From: Pararhodobacter zhoushanensis
GTDB taxonomy: Bacteria; Pseudomonadota; Alphaproteobacteria; Rhodobacterales; Rhodobacteraceae
Reading direction: 5' to 3'
Assembly: GCF_003990445.1 (NCBI RefSeq)
Contig: NZ_REEZ01000015.1
Span: 45,015-109,014, forward strand
DNA length: 64,000 nucleotides
This document shows positions 16,730 to 25,353 of the stretch, piece by piece (position 1 is the stretch's first letter; each line of letters opens with the position of its first letter). The translations under genes were made by a program, and so were the position numbers. The notes under the pieces are model-generated. The model had not been told where the DNA came from and did not search any database. It saw only the letters and a program-made list of their open reading frames with translations.

Positions 16730-16750
16730 GGAATCCACTTGGAATCCACC
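16730..16750. repeat. Tandem GGAATCCAC direct repeats
   Basis: Two direct copies of GGAATCCAC lie at 16730-16738 and 16741-16749, spaced 11 bp apart, one helical turn. The same decamer forms the arms of the palindrome at 16814-16838. The arrangement looks like a multi-site protein-binding region, for example a phage repressor or activator. Confidence 0.55.
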
Positions 16751-16813
16751 TCGCGGGCACCGCGCGAAATTCTGACTCAAAATCAAACGCTTGCGCAACC
16801 ATGCGGTGGCCAA

Positions 16814-16838
16814 GGTGGATTCCCACGCGGAATCCACC
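16814..16838. promoter_or_regulatory. Perfect palindrome, candidate operator
   Basis: GGTGGATTCC and GGAATCCACC are perfect 10-bp arms around a 5-base centre. The right arm repeats the motif of the tandem copies at 16730-16750. No T-run follows, so a protein-binding site is more likely than a terminator. No cognate regulator is recognisable. Confidence 0.55.
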
Positions 16839-16995
16839 CAAGCCACTTTCGGGAAGCCACCCTGGCCAGAAGCCACGGCCGCAGGCCACCTCGCTGAGCG
16901 GGCTTTGCGGCATCCCCGGAAGGCGTTGATTCAAAGTACAAAAATGGTTTGACAAAGCTGCCCCCCTTGACCTATCCCTTGATCATCGAAGAGTT

Positions 16996-17032
16996 GCGCC
17001 CGGAGGAACCCCCTCGCGGGCGCTTTTGTTTT
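16996..17032 (+). terminator. Intrinsic terminator
   Basis: GCGCCCG (16996-17002) pairs with CGGGCGC (17017-17023) over a 14-base loop and is followed by TTTTGTTTT. This is a good Rho-independent terminator for rightward transcripts. It separates the upstream repeat region from the methyltransferase gene. Confidence 0.75.
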
Positions 17033-17118
17033 CCCGACATTGTGGACCGTGGTTTAAGCGCTCGCCGTGCCGGCGCAGCGTAGTGCCGGCCACCTTTCAC
17101 CTCACAGAGAACCGCCCC

Positions 17119-18381
17119 ATGGACCTCGTCTTCGCGCCGAGCCAGATCGAGACGTGGTCCATCGATCGGCTGCGCCCCTATGCCCGCAATGCCAAGATGC
17201 ACGGCGACGACCAGGTAGCAAAGATCGCCGCCAGCATGGCGAAGTTCGGCTGGACGGTGCCCTGCTTGGTGGCCGGCGACGGCGAACTGATCGCCGGACA
17301 CGGCCGCGTGCTGGCCGCGACGATGCTCGGGCTTACCGAAGTTCCGGTGATCCGGCTCGGTCACCTCGATGAGGCCGAACGACGGGCCTACCGGATTGCC
17401 GACAACAAGCTGACGGAACTCGGCGACTGGGACGATGCAATGTTGCGTGACGAGATCGCGGGGTTGATGGCTGAGGATTTTGATCTGTCATTGCTCGGCA
17501 TGAGCGACGAGGATCTCGACGCCCTGCTGCGTGACCCCGAGGCGCTGGGCGGTGACGGTCCGATCGAAGGCGAGGACGAGGTGCCGGAGTTGCCCGCCAC
17601 GCCAGTGTCGATGCCCGGCGATCTCTGGCAGCTAGGCGCGCACCGGCTGATCTGCGGCGATAGCACCGCGGCCGACGTGGTCGGCAAGCTGCTCGGGGAC
17701 GTGAAGCCGATGCTGATGGTGACGGACCCACCTTATGGAGTCGAGTATGATCCGGCCTGGCGCAACCAGGCCGGTGCTGCCAAAACCAAGCGCACCGGGA
17801 AAGTTCTGAACGATGACCGGGCCGACTGGCGCGAGGCCTGGGTGCTGTTCCCGGGCGATGTCGCTTATGTCTGGCACGGCGCGCTGCACGCCACGACGGT
17901 AGCAGAAAGTCTGACCGCCGCGGGCTTCGCCATCCGGTCACAGATCATCTGGGCCAAGGACAGGCTGGTGCTGAGCCGCGGCGATTATCACTGGCAACAC
18001 GAGCCTTGCTGGTATGCGGTGCGCACAAAGGGCAAGGGTCACTGGGCGGGGGATCGCAAGCAGACGACGCTCTGGCAGATCGCCAACCGCGATCAGGATG
18101 CTGACACCGTGCATGGGACGCAAAAGCCAGTCGAATGCATGCGCCGCCCGATCCTGAACAACTCCAGCCCCGGTCAGGCCGTCTACGAGCCGTTCATGGG
18201 ATCCGGCACAACACTGATCGCAGCCGAAACCACGGGCCGGGTCTGTTTCGGGGTCGAACTGAACCCAGCCTATGTCGATGTGGCCGTCGAGCGCTGGCAA
18301 TCCTTCACCGGCAAAGAGCCCGTGCTGGTGGAAACCGGCGAGAGGTTCGCGGCGCTCAAGGCCAAGCGGCTCGCGGCATGA
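17119..18381 (+). CDS. ParB-like nuclease fused to DNA (N4/N6) methyltransferase
   Basis: A 420-residue two-domain protein. Residues about 5-110 are a ParB/Srx-like domain with the IAGHGRVLAA motif (about 58-67). Residues about 165-410 are an amino-methyltransferase in beta-class order, with the catalytic DPPYGV (203-208) before the SAM-binding FMGSGTT (359-365). No restriction partner is adjacent. Phages use such proteins to modify their own DNA against host restriction or for regulation. The ATG (MDLVF) follows a CACAGAGAACC sequence; an upstream in-frame extension has no ribosome-binding site. Confidence 0.9.
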   Translation: MDLVFAPSQIETWSIDRLRPYARNAKMHGDDQVAKIAASMAKFGWTVPCLVAGDGELIAGHGRVLAATMLGLTEVPVIRLGHLDEAERRAYRIADNKLTELGDWDDAMLRDEIAGLMAEDFDLSLLGMSDEDLDALLRDPEALGGDGPIEGEDEVPELPATPVSMPGDLWQLGAHRLICGDSTAADVVGKLLGDVKPMLMVTDPPYGVEYDPAWRNQAGAAKTKRTGKVLNDDRADWREAWVLFPGDVAYVWHGALHATTVAESLTAAGFAIRSQIIWAKDRLVLSRGDYHWQHEPCWYAVRTKGKGHWAGDRKQTTLWQIANRDQDADTVHGTQKPVECMRRPILNNSSPGQAVYEPFMGSGTTLIAAETTGRVCFGVELNPAYVDVAVERWQSFTGKEPVLVETGERFAALKAKRLAA

Positions 18382-18587
18382 GCCAGTCCCGCCCCATGTC
18401 ACTGGTCGAGGCTGCCACCAATGTCACGGTGGGTTATGTACTAGCCGTCGTCACGCAAATCGTGGTGTTCCCGTGGTTCGGCCTGTATCCCAGCCTCGGC
18501 GAGAACCTTGCCATCGGCGCGCTGTTCACCGGGATATCGCTTCTGCGCACGTCCACACTGCGCCGATTGTTCGAGCGGTGGCGTTGA
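18378..18587 (+). CDS. Small two-helix membrane protein of phage type
   Basis: A 69-residue protein starting in the ATGA overlap with the methyltransferase stop. After SLVEAATNVTVGYVLAVV come two hydrophobic helices with a WFGLYPSLGENLAIGALF turn. It resembles small proteins common in Rhodobacterales and Rhizobiales prophages (DUF7220-like). The function is unknown; a holin-like role is possible, but it is far from the lysis genes. Confidence 0.65.
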   Translation: MSQSRPMSLVEAATNVTVGYVLAVVTQIVVFPWFGLYPSLGENLAIGALFTGISLLRTSTLRRLFERWR

Positions 18588-18598
18588 CGTCTAAATGC

Positions 18599-19168
18599 TC
18601 AGGCGTCGTCGAGTTTGTAGACTGTGCCTCGCCCCTCAACCTTCTCCGACGTGATTGGCAGACCCAGCTTCTTCTTCAGCGCTCCGGAGATGGCGCCGCG
18701 CACGGAGTGAGCCTGCCAGCCCGTCTCGGCAGCGATCTCGGCGATGGCCGCACCTTCGGGACGCTGCAGGAGCGCGATGATCTGCGCCTGCTTGGTGCCG
18801 GTACGGATGGCTGCGGGCTTTGGAGCGTCGGCGATGCTGGTCGAGGTCGGCTCCCGCTCTTGTGCCGACTTCGCCCCGCGTAATCCGGCCACGGCCTTCA
18901 GGACGACCGGCTCGATCCCGATGGCTGCGAGCCCGGCCTCGGTGGCGATCAGCGTGGTGCCATGGCCATCGCCAGTCTCGCGCCAGAGCGGCTCGCGGCA
19001 TCTGATGTCAGCGTCGACTTCCTCGAGCCAGCCGAGCTCAATCATCCGGGCAACAGCCATGTTGGCGGCGGCACCGGCCAACCGCTCGGGCAGCGGCAGG
19101 GCCAGAGCGCCCGGGCGGGCTGCGGCGCGGCTGAGGATGGTGGTCTGGGTTTGGGTGAGTTTGGTCAT
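18599..19168 (-). CDS. DUF3489 domain protein
   Basis: A 189-residue protein on the strand opposite the late operon. The N-terminal part (LTQTQTTILSRAAARPGALALP) and the C-terminal DNA-binding-like part (KQAQIIALLQRPEGAAIAEI through GWQAHSVRGAISGALKKKLG) match DUF3489, a winged-helix-like domain common in alphaproteobacterial mobile elements. It probably binds DNA and may regulate phage genes. It is co-oriented with the small gene 14 bp upstream. Confidence 0.8.
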   Translation of the reverse strand: MTKLTQTQTTILSRAAARPGALALPLPERLAGAAANMAVARMIELGWLEEVDADIRCREPLWRETGDGHGTTLIATEAGLAAIGIEPVVLKAVAGLRGAKSAQEREPTSTSIADAPKPAAIRTGTKQAQIIALLQRPEGAAIAEIAAETGWQAHSVRGAISGALKKKLGLPITSEKVEGRGTVYKLDDA

Positions 19169-19182
19169 CTTGGCCTCCGGGC

Positions 19183-19386
19183 TCAGGGTGCGCGCGAGGC
19201 AGCTTGGCCCGCGGCAAATGCGGCTTCGAGCGCGGCGCGGATCGACCAGACCGCAACATCATGGAAGTCGAGGCTGTCAGCGTTGCGGGTGTCCAGTGTC
19301 TCCAGGAAGAGATGCCTGGCGGCGATTTCTTGCAGCAGGGCTTGTGTGGCGGCGGTGGCGGTGGCGGCTGCGTTCTTGGTGGTCAT
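19183..19386 (-). CDS. Small DUF6900-like protein paired with DUF3489
   Basis: A 67-residue protein with a conserved-looking core LFLETLDTRNADSLDFHDVA followed by an amphipathic helix. It is 14 bp upstream of the DUF3489 gene on the same strand, a pairing I recall from other alphaproteobacterial elements. The N-terminus is Ala/Thr-rich and low in complexity. The function is unknown. Confidence 0.6.
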   Translation of the reverse strand: MTTKNAAATATAATQALLQEIAARHLFLETLDTRNADSLDFHDVAVWSIRAALEAAFAAGQAASRAP

Positions 19387-19466
19387 GGTGTCGTCTCCCG
19401 GGCTGAGTTGTTTCGTTCTGGTACAATCAGAATCGCTCTTTGGCCGACATCAATCAACTCAATACC

Positions 19467-19483
19467 AAGCAATATCATTGCTT
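19467..19483. promoter_or_regulatory. Perfect palindrome upstream of the terminase genes
   Basis: AAGCAATATCATTGCTT is a perfect inverted repeat (7-bp arms, 3-bp centre). It lies 20 bp before the small terminase start, in the 117-bp region between divergent genes. The stretch is markedly AT-richer than its surroundings. The position suggests an operator controlling late packaging/morphogenesis genes, possibly bound by the DUF3489 product (inference). Confidence 0.6.
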
Positions 19484-19503
19484 TAATAGGAACGGTCCGC
19501 GCC

Positions 19504-20073
19504 ATGGAGGGAATGAGCGAACGGGCCTACGCTGCCCATTCCGGGCTCTCGCGCGGGGCGGTGCAGAAGGCCCGTAGGAACGGCCGCTTGGTGCTGTTTG
19601 CGGACGGGTCGATCAACGCGGCCGCCTCGGATGCCCGTCGTGGTGCGATGACCGATCCGGATCAGCAGATCCGGTCGCGGGGTGGATTGGGCAGCAGCAG
19701 CGATAGCCTTGGCCTTGGCGGCAACAACGTCTCGGGCCCCGGCGAGACCTCGTCCTACCTCAAAGCCCGCACCGCGCTAACCGTCTACCAGGCGCAAGAA
19801 CGCCAGCTGTCGATCCAGAAGAAGAAGGGCGTGCTGGTTGATCGGGCGCGGGCGGAAACGCTGGTGTTTCGCCTTGCGCGCCAGGAACGCGACGTCTGGG
19901 TCACCTGGCCCACCCGCGTGGCGGCGCTGATGGCGGCGCAGCTGTCCGCAGAGATGGAGAAGGCCTCAGGCGCACCCGTGACACTCGAGACTGCGATCCT
20001 GCAGAGGGTGCTGGAAACCCATGTCCGAGAGCAACTCGACGCCCTGGCAGACCTCCGGGTCTCGCTTGCATGA
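19504..20073 (+). CDS. Terminase small subunit (DNA-packaging, Nu1-like)
   Basis: A 189-residue protein with an N-terminal HTH (MSERAYAAHSGLSRGAVQKA followed by RNGRLVLFADGSINA) typical of small terminase subunits that recognise cos/pac DNA. A central linker and a C-terminal helical region (LVFRLARQERDVWVTWPTRV) that binds the large subunit follow. The ATG at 19504 follows AGGAACGG. Its 3' end overlaps the large subunit gene by 53 bp. Confidence 0.8.
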   Translation: MEGMSERAYAAHSGLSRGAVQKARRNGRLVLFADGSINAAASDARRGAMTDPDQQIRSRGGLGSSSDSLGLGGNNVSGPGETSSYLKARTALTVYQAQERQLSIQKKKGVLVDRARAETLVFRLARQERDVWVTWPTRVAALMAAQLSAEMEKASGAPVTLETAILQRVLETHVREQLDALADLRVSLA

Positions 20074-22060
20074 CGGAGATTCTGACCCTGATCTGACAGA
20101 AGGCCTCGACCTCGGCTTTGACGGGGCCGAAGACATCCTGCGCGCCTGGCGCCGCGGCATGCGGCCGGATCCGGACCTGACGGTGTCGGAATGGGCGGAT
20201 CAGAACCGGTGGCTGTCCTCGCGGGCCTCGGCCGAACCGGGACGGTATCGCACGGCGCGCACACCGTATCTGCGCGCCATCATGGACACCCTGTCTCCCA
20301 GCCACCCGGCGCAGCGGATCTCCTTCATGAAGGCCGCGCAGGTTGGCGCGACTGAGGCCGGCAACAATTGGATCGGCTTTGTCATCCACCACGCGCCGGG
20401 GCCAATGCTGGCGGTGCTGCCGACCGTCGAGATGGCCAAGCGCTCGTCGCGGGGCCGGATCGATCCGCTGATCGAGGACAGCCCGGCGCTACGGGAGCGG
20501 GTGAACCCTGCCCGCTCGCGCGATGCGGGCAATTCGATGCTGTCGAAAGAGTTTCCGGGCGGTATCCTGGTGCTCACGGGTGCCAATTCGGCGACCGGCC
20601 TGCGGTCAATGCCGGCGCGCTATGTATTTCTCGACGAGGTCGACGCCTATCCGGCCTCGGCCGACGAAGAGGGCGATCCGGTTACGCTGGCCGAGGCGCG
20701 CACCACGACCTTCGCGCATCGGCGCAAGGTGTTCATGGTCTCGACACCGACGATCCGCGGGTTGTCGCGCATTGAGCGGGAGTTCGAGGCCAGCGACCAG
20801 CAGCGCTACTTCGTGCCCTGCCCACATTGTGGTCATCAGCAATGGCTGCAATTCGAGCGCCTGCGTTGGGCCAAGGGGCGTCCGGAAACCGCCGCGTATC
20901 ATTGCGAAGGCTGCGAGCGCCCGATCGCCGAGCACCACAAGACCGAAATGCTGGCGCGAGGCGAATGGCGCGCAACCGCGGTTCCAACCGACCCCAAGGC
21001 GCTGGGCTTCCACCTCTCGGCGCTCTACTCGCCGATCGGCTGGAAGAGCTGGGAGCAGATCGCGCGCGACTGGCTGGCGGCCCAGGGCTCGGACGAGATG
21101 CTGCGCGCCGCGCGCAACACGCTGCTGGGCGAGACCTGGATCGAGAGCGGCGAGGCGCCGGAATGGCAGCGGCTGGCGGACCGTCGCGAGGTGTTTGCGG
21201 CGCAGATCCCTGCCGGCGGGCTGTTCCTGACGGCGGGCGTCGATGTGCAAAAGGACCGTATTGAGGTCGACGTCTGGGCCTGGGGCCGGGGTCTGCAAAG
21301 CTGGCTCGTCGATCACATCGTGATCCCGGGTGGGCCGGATGATCCGGAATGCTGGAACACCCTGACCGCGCTCCTGGGGCAGACCTGGACGCACGAGAAC
21401 GGCGCGATCATGACGCTCGCCAAGCTCGCCATCGACACCGGCTACGAATCCGCCGCCGTCTATGGCTGGGCGCGCCAGCAGGGCATTGCACAAGTCGCCC
21501 CGGTCAAAGGGCTCGAGGGCTTCAACCGGGCGACGCCGGTATCGGGCCCGACTTTCGTCGATGCGACCGTGAACGGGCGCAAACTGAAGCGCGGCGCCCG
21601 GCTCTGGACCGTGGCCACCGCCACCTTCAAGGCCGAGACCTATCGGTATTTGCGGTTGGAACGCCCGAGCGATGAGGATCGTGCGCTGGGCGTGGCCTTC
21701 CCTGCTGGCACAATCCACCTGCCTGACTGGGCCGACAGCGAATGGCTCAAGCAGCTGGTGGGCGAGCAGCTGGTCACAATCCGCGACCGGCGCGGCTATG
21801 CCCGCCAGGAATGGCAAAAGCTGCGCGAGCGCAACGAGGCGCTCGACACCCGCGTCTATGCCAGGGCGGCCGCCTGGATTCTCGGTGCCGATCGTTTTGA
21901 CGAGCGGATGTGGCGGCAGCTCGAGAAGCAGGCCGGGGTGGAGACCGTCGCAGTTGCGCCGAACCCGGAGCCAGAGAAACCGTCCGAACCTCAAGCCGGG
22001 CGCATCGCAACCCCGCGGCGGCGCGGCTGGAAGATCAGCACGCCGCGATACATGGACTGA
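20021..22060 (+). CDS. Terminase large subunit, GpA family
   Basis: A 679-residue lambda GpA-type packaging ATPase/nuclease. Visible motifs are the Walker-A-like KAAQVGATEAG (about 104-114), Walker B in VFLDEVDAYP (202-211) and a CPHC...CEGC zinc finger (267-270 and about 303). The nuclease half contains GVDVQKDRIEVDVWAWG and, later, AIDTGYES. It cuts concatemeric DNA and pumps it into proheads. The full family length is present with no frameshift. The start lies inside the small subunit gene; it could be slightly further downstream. Confidence 0.93.
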   Translation: MSESNSTPWQTSGSRLHDGDSDPDLTEGLDLGFDGAEDILRAWRRGMRPDPDLTVSEWADQNRWLSSRASAEPGRYRTARTPYLRAIMDTLSPSHPAQRISFMKAAQVGATEAGNNWIGFVIHHAPGPMLAVLPTVEMAKRSSRGRIDPLIEDSPALRERVNPARSRDAGNSMLSKEFPGGILVLTGANSATGLRSMPARYVFLDEVDAYPASADEEGDPVTLAEARTTTFAHRRKVFMVSTPTIRGLSRIEREFEASDQQRYFVPCPHCGHQQWLQFERLRWAKGRPETAAYHCEGCERPIAEHHKTEMLARGEWRATAVPTDPKALGFHLSALYSPIGWKSWEQIARDWLAAQGSDEMLRAARNTLLGETWIESGEAPEWQRLADRREVFAAQIPAGGLFLTAGVDVQKDRIEVDVWAWGRGLQSWLVDHIVIPGGPDDPECWNTLTALLGQTWTHENGAIMTLAKLAIDTGYESAAVYGWARQQGIAQVAPVKGLEGFNRATPVSGPTFVDATVNGRKLKRGARLWTVATATFKAETYRYLRLERPSDEDRALGVAFPAGTIHLPDWADSEWLKQLVGEQLVTIRDRRGYARQEWQKLRERNEALDTRVYARAAAWILGADRFDERMWRQLEKQAGVETVAVAPNPEPEKPSEPQAGRIATPRRRGWKISTPRYMD

Positions 22061-22071
22061 CCGGATCCCCG

Positions 22072-22281
22072 ATGACCCTTGATGAGCTCAAATCCCGCCA
22101 CAGCGCCCTGCTGGCCGCGCGCTACAGCGGCACGCGCTCTGTGAGCTATGACGGCAAAACGGTGACCTATGGCTCGGACGTGGAACTGGCCGCCGCGATC
22201 GCGGACATCGAACGTCGGATCGCCAGGCTGGAGCGCGGCACAGGGCGCATCCTTCGCCCCTTCGCCGTGAAGGATCTGTGA
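22072..22281 (+). CDS. gpW-family head-tail joining protein
   Basis: A 69-residue protein with the gpW layout: an N-terminal helix (LDELKSRHSALLAARYSG), a beta hairpin (SVSYDGKTVTYGS) and a C-terminal helix (AAAIADIERRIARLE). gpW closes the filled head before tail attachment in lambda. It is between terminase and portal genes, as in lambda, and its stop overlaps the portal start by one base. Confidence 0.9.
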   Translation: MTLDELKSRHSALLAARYSGTRSVSYDGKTVTYGSDVELAAAIADIERRIARLERGTGRILRPFAVKDL

Positions 22282-23777
22282 TGAGCTGGCGGCAGCGCCT
22301 CGGCGCCTTCATCGGTGGGTTTGATGCAGGCCAGCATCACCGTCGCCTGCGCGGCTTCCGCGCCACGCGTGCCCATGTCAACGCGCTGATTGCGGCGTCA
22401 GGTCCCGACATCACCGCCCGCGCCCGCTGGCTCGTGCGCAACAATGGCTATGCGGTGAACGCCGTCGAGAGCTGGGCCGCCAATACCGTCGGCGACGGGA
22501 TCAAGCCGATCTCGAAGATCGGGGATGCGACCCGCAAGGAGGAGTTGCAGCGCCTGTGGCTCGCTTGGACCGACGAGGCCGATGCCGAGGGGCTCACGGA
22601 TTTCTACGGACTGCAGCGCCGCGCCGCGCGTGAGGTGTTCATCGCTGGCGAGGTGTTCTTTCGGATCAGGATGCGGCGCGCAGGCGACGGGCTGACCGTG
22701 CCGCTGCAATTGCAGATGTTGCCCGCGGAAATGCTGCCGCTGGAACAGACCGGTGTTGCAGCCAATGGCAATGCGATCCGCCAGGGGATCGAGTTCGACC
22801 GGATTGGACGGCGCGTGGCCTATCACTTCCTGCGCCGTCATCCCGGTGACAGCACCGATCCGGGGCTCGCCGGTGACATCGTCCGGGTGCCGGCGACCGA
22901 GGTGATCCATGTGATCGACCCGGTTGAGGGCGGTCAGCTGCGCGGGGTCTCAAAGCTGGCACCCGCCATCGTGAAGCTGTTCCTGCTCGATCAGTATGAC
23001 GACGCCGAGCTCGACCGCAAGAAAGTGGCGGCAATGTACGCGATGTTCGTGACCTCGCCCGCACCGGAGAACCCCCTCGCCCCCGCAGACGACGAGGACG
23101 GCTCCGCCGGTGTAGAAATCAGCCCCGGTCAGATCGTTCGCCTTGATCCCGGCGAGGATGTCACCGTGGGTCAGCCCGCCGACAGTGGCGGGACGTATGA
23201 GCCGTTCCAATACCGAACCCTGCTGCAAATCTCTGCCGCACTCGGCATTCCCTATCCCTATCTCGCCAATGACATGGTGAAGGGGAACTTCTCGAACTCG
23301 CGCCTGGCCCTGATCGAGTTCCGCCGCCGGGTCTCGGCCTGGCAGCATGCCGTCATGGTCTGGCAGCTCTGCCGGCCGGTCTATGCGCGCTGGATGGATG
23401 CCGCCGTGCTGTCGGGCGCATTGTCCTTGCCGCGCTATGAGGCGGATCGCAGGCAGCTCCTGACCGCCGACTGGCTGCCGACGAAGTGGGACTGGGTTGA
23501 TCCGTTGAAAGACGCCAATGCTGAGATTGCCCAGATCGAGGCGGGGCTCAAATCCCGCACGCAGGCCATCGCTGAGCGCGGCTATGACGCGGAACAGGTC
23601 GACCGCGAGATTGCCGCGGAACGGACCCGTGAACGACAACTCGGCCTGGACTTCCGCCGGCCCGGTTCGCCTGCCCAGGGCGTGCAGGCTGTGCCGGCAG
23701 AGGGCGAAGAGCCTGAAAAGCCAGATGAAACCGACGGCGCAGACGACAGGCCGCGCGAGGAAGAGGACCAACCGTAA
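22281..23777 (+). CDS. Portal protein, lambda gpB family
   Basis: A 498-residue protein with landmarks of the lambda-type portal. These are RARWLVRNNGYAVNAVESWA near residue 50, an EVIHVIDPVEGGQLRGVSKL segment about 210, and YPYLANDMVKGNFSNSRLAL about 330. It forms the dodecameric ring at the head vertex through which DNA passes. The C-terminal 60 residues are acidic and disordered-looking. The ATG is at 22281; a GTG just before it is also in frame. Confidence 0.92.
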   Translation: MSWRQRLGAFIGGFDAGQHHRRLRGFRATRAHVNALIAASGPDITARARWLVRNNGYAVNAVESWAANTVGDGIKPISKIGDATRKEELQRLWLAWTDEADAEGLTDFYGLQRRAAREVFIAGEVFFRIRMRRAGDGLTVPLQLQMLPAEMLPLEQTGVAANGNAIRQGIEFDRIGRRVAYHFLRRHPGDSTDPGLAGDIVRVPATEVIHVIDPVEGGQLRGVSKLAPAIVKLFLLDQYDDAELDRKKVAAMYAMFVTSPAPENPLAPADDEDGSAGVEISPGQIVRLDPGEDVTVGQPADSGGTYEPFQYRTLLQISAALGIPYPYLANDMVKGNFSNSRLALIEFRRRVSAWQHAVMVWQLCRPVYARWMDAAVLSGALSLPRYEADRRQLLTADWLPTKWDWVDPLKDANAEIAQIEAGLKSRTQAIAERGYDAEQVDREIAAERTRERQLGLDFRRPGSPAQGVQAVPAEGEEPEKPDETDGADDRPREEEDQP

Positions 23778-25243
23778 TGCTCCACGCCCGCATTGCCGCG
23801 CGCGCCTTCAACACGCCGCTGCTGGTTGAGCCGTCCAAGGCCATGGCCTTCCTCTCAGGTCTCGGGCCGCGCATTCTCGGCCGGCAGGTCGAGATCGCAG
23901 ATGGAGATATTTTGTCGCCAAGCGCCGTCGTCCCGCCTGCCCGCGCCAGCATCCTGGCTGGCGGGCTTGCTGAGAGCCTTCAACGGCACGGCGACGTACC
24001 CTTCCCGGTCGTGAACGGGATCGCGGTGATCGAGATCTCCGGCGTGCTGATCCATCGCGGCGGCTGGATCGGAAATTCCTCGGGCCAGACCAGCTACGAA
24101 GGGATCGCCGCTCAGATCGAGGCAGCGGCCAGCGATCCGTCGGTGCGCGCCGTCGCCCTGGAGATCGACAGTTTCGGCGGTGAGGTCGCGGGCGTGTTCG
24201 ATCTTGCCGATCGCATACGCGCGCTGCGGCGCGCCAAGCCGGTCTGGGCGTTCGTCGCGGAGCACGCCTTCTCGGCGGGTTACGCGCTGGCCTCCCAGGC
24301 GGACCGCATTGTGCTGCCCCGCACCGGAGCGGTGGGCAGCATAGGGGTCGTGGTGATGCACGCCGATCTGAGCGGCCAGCTTGATCAGGAGGGTGCGCGC
24401 GTGACGCTGATCCACTCCGGCCGCCACAAGGTTGATGGCAATCCTTACGCGCCCCTGCCCGAAGCCGTGCGCGACGATATCCAGCGCGAGATCGATGTGC
24501 TGCGGTTTCTCTTCGCAGAGACCGTGGCCGCCGGTCGCACCGGTCGGCTTAGCCAGGACGCCGCCATGGCAACGGAGGCCGCGACCTACCGCGGGGCTGA
24601 TGCCGTCGCTGCGGGGCTCGCTGACGAGGTCACCGATCTGGCGCGCGGCTTCGCGGCGTTTCGGCAGCTGGTTGCGGATGCTGGTGGTGCTTCACCCCTG
24701 CGCGGCCATCGTGCCGCACTGCCCCAATCCAGCAGCACACCTCACCCAACGGAGAAACCACAGATGACGACGCACCAAGATCAGGATGGCGGTATGCAGG
24801 ATGCAATCGATGATGGGGAGCGTGATAGCGCATCTGACGCTGAAGGTGCTGGGCAGACCGCTGATGATGATGCACCGGACACCGTGACAGCAACAACCGT
24901 ACAACCACCATCGCCCGCGGCCGCATCTGCAGCGCCTGTCCCGGGTGCTGCACAGCCAGGCAATCTGGCGGAGATCTCCGCGCAGGTTCGCGAGGCGGCG
25001 GCGGAGATCGCCGAGATTGCGGCGCAGGCCGGACGGCTCGGGATCGCCATCGACGCGGCCAAAGCGCTCCGCGACGGCACGATGCCCGAAGCGCTGCGCC
25101 GCCTCGTCCTCGAGCGCGCCAGTGCAGTTGCAGATGCTCGCGACGTGATTGCTGCCGCACCCTCACCGATCCGGCCCCAATCGAAGGAGAGCCCGATCGT
25201 CGCGGCTGCGAAGCGCGCTGCTGCAACCGGCGCCCGCGGCTGA
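23777..25243 (+). CDS. S49-family head maturation protease with C-terminal scaffold
   Basis: A 488-residue protein analogous to lambda gpC. Residues about 80-300 are a SppA/ClpP-like serine protease with nucleophile Ser166 in AFSAGYA and general-base Lys218 in GRHKVDG. After a low-complexity acidic linker (about 325-400), an Ala-rich helical tail (about 400-488) looks like the scaffold domain. There is no separate internal start as clear as lambda Nu3, although in-frame ATGs occur near 24764. It assembles and matures the prohead. Confidence 0.9.
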   Translation: MLHARIAARAFNTPLLVEPSKAMAFLSGLGPRILGRQVEIADGDILSPSAVVPPARASILAGGLAESLQRHGDVPFPVVNGIAVIEISGVLIHRGGWIGNSSGQTSYEGIAAQIEAAASDPSVRAVALEIDSFGGEVAGVFDLADRIRALRRAKPVWAFVAEHAFSAGYALASQADRIVLPRTGAVGSIGVVVMHADLSGQLDQEGARVTLIHSGRHKVDGNPYAPLPEAVRDDIQREIDVLRFLFAETVAAGRTGRLSQDAAMATEAATYRGADAVAAGLADEVTDLARGFAAFRQLVADAGGASPLRGHRAALPQSSSTPHPTEKPQMTTHQDQDGGMQDAIDDGERDSASDAEGAGQTADDDAPDTVTATTVQPPSPAAASAAPVPGAAQPGNLAEISAQVREAAAEIAEIAAQAGRLGIAIDAAKALRDGTMPEALRRLVLERASAVADARDVIAAAPSPIRPQSKESPIVAAAKRAAATGARG

Positions 25244-25353
25244 CGGCTACGGCGTCACCGCGCCTCAACGACCGATAGCCTGACTGATCCCCCGCCGCGG
25301 TGCGCCTGGCGGGGGCTGTCCCTTTGCACCCCTTTGCACACGGAACTCCCACC

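Larger units (their letters stand above)
16539..17118. other. Gene-free repeat-bearing stretch before the ParB-methyltransferase
   Basis: The 580 bp contain no convincing ORF. They hold direct and inverted copies of GGAATCCACC and an intrinsic terminator (listed separately). The boundary between the AT-richer defence block and the GC-rich late-gene block falls here. Confidence 0.5.

Noticed and set aside
16586-16876. Minus-strand open frame of 96 codons
   Set aside because: Covers the palindrome region, no ribosome-binding site or domain.
20606-21994. Minus-strand open frame (462 codons) under the terminase
   Set aside because: Antisense to GpA, no motif, composition typical of reversed high-GC coding DNA.
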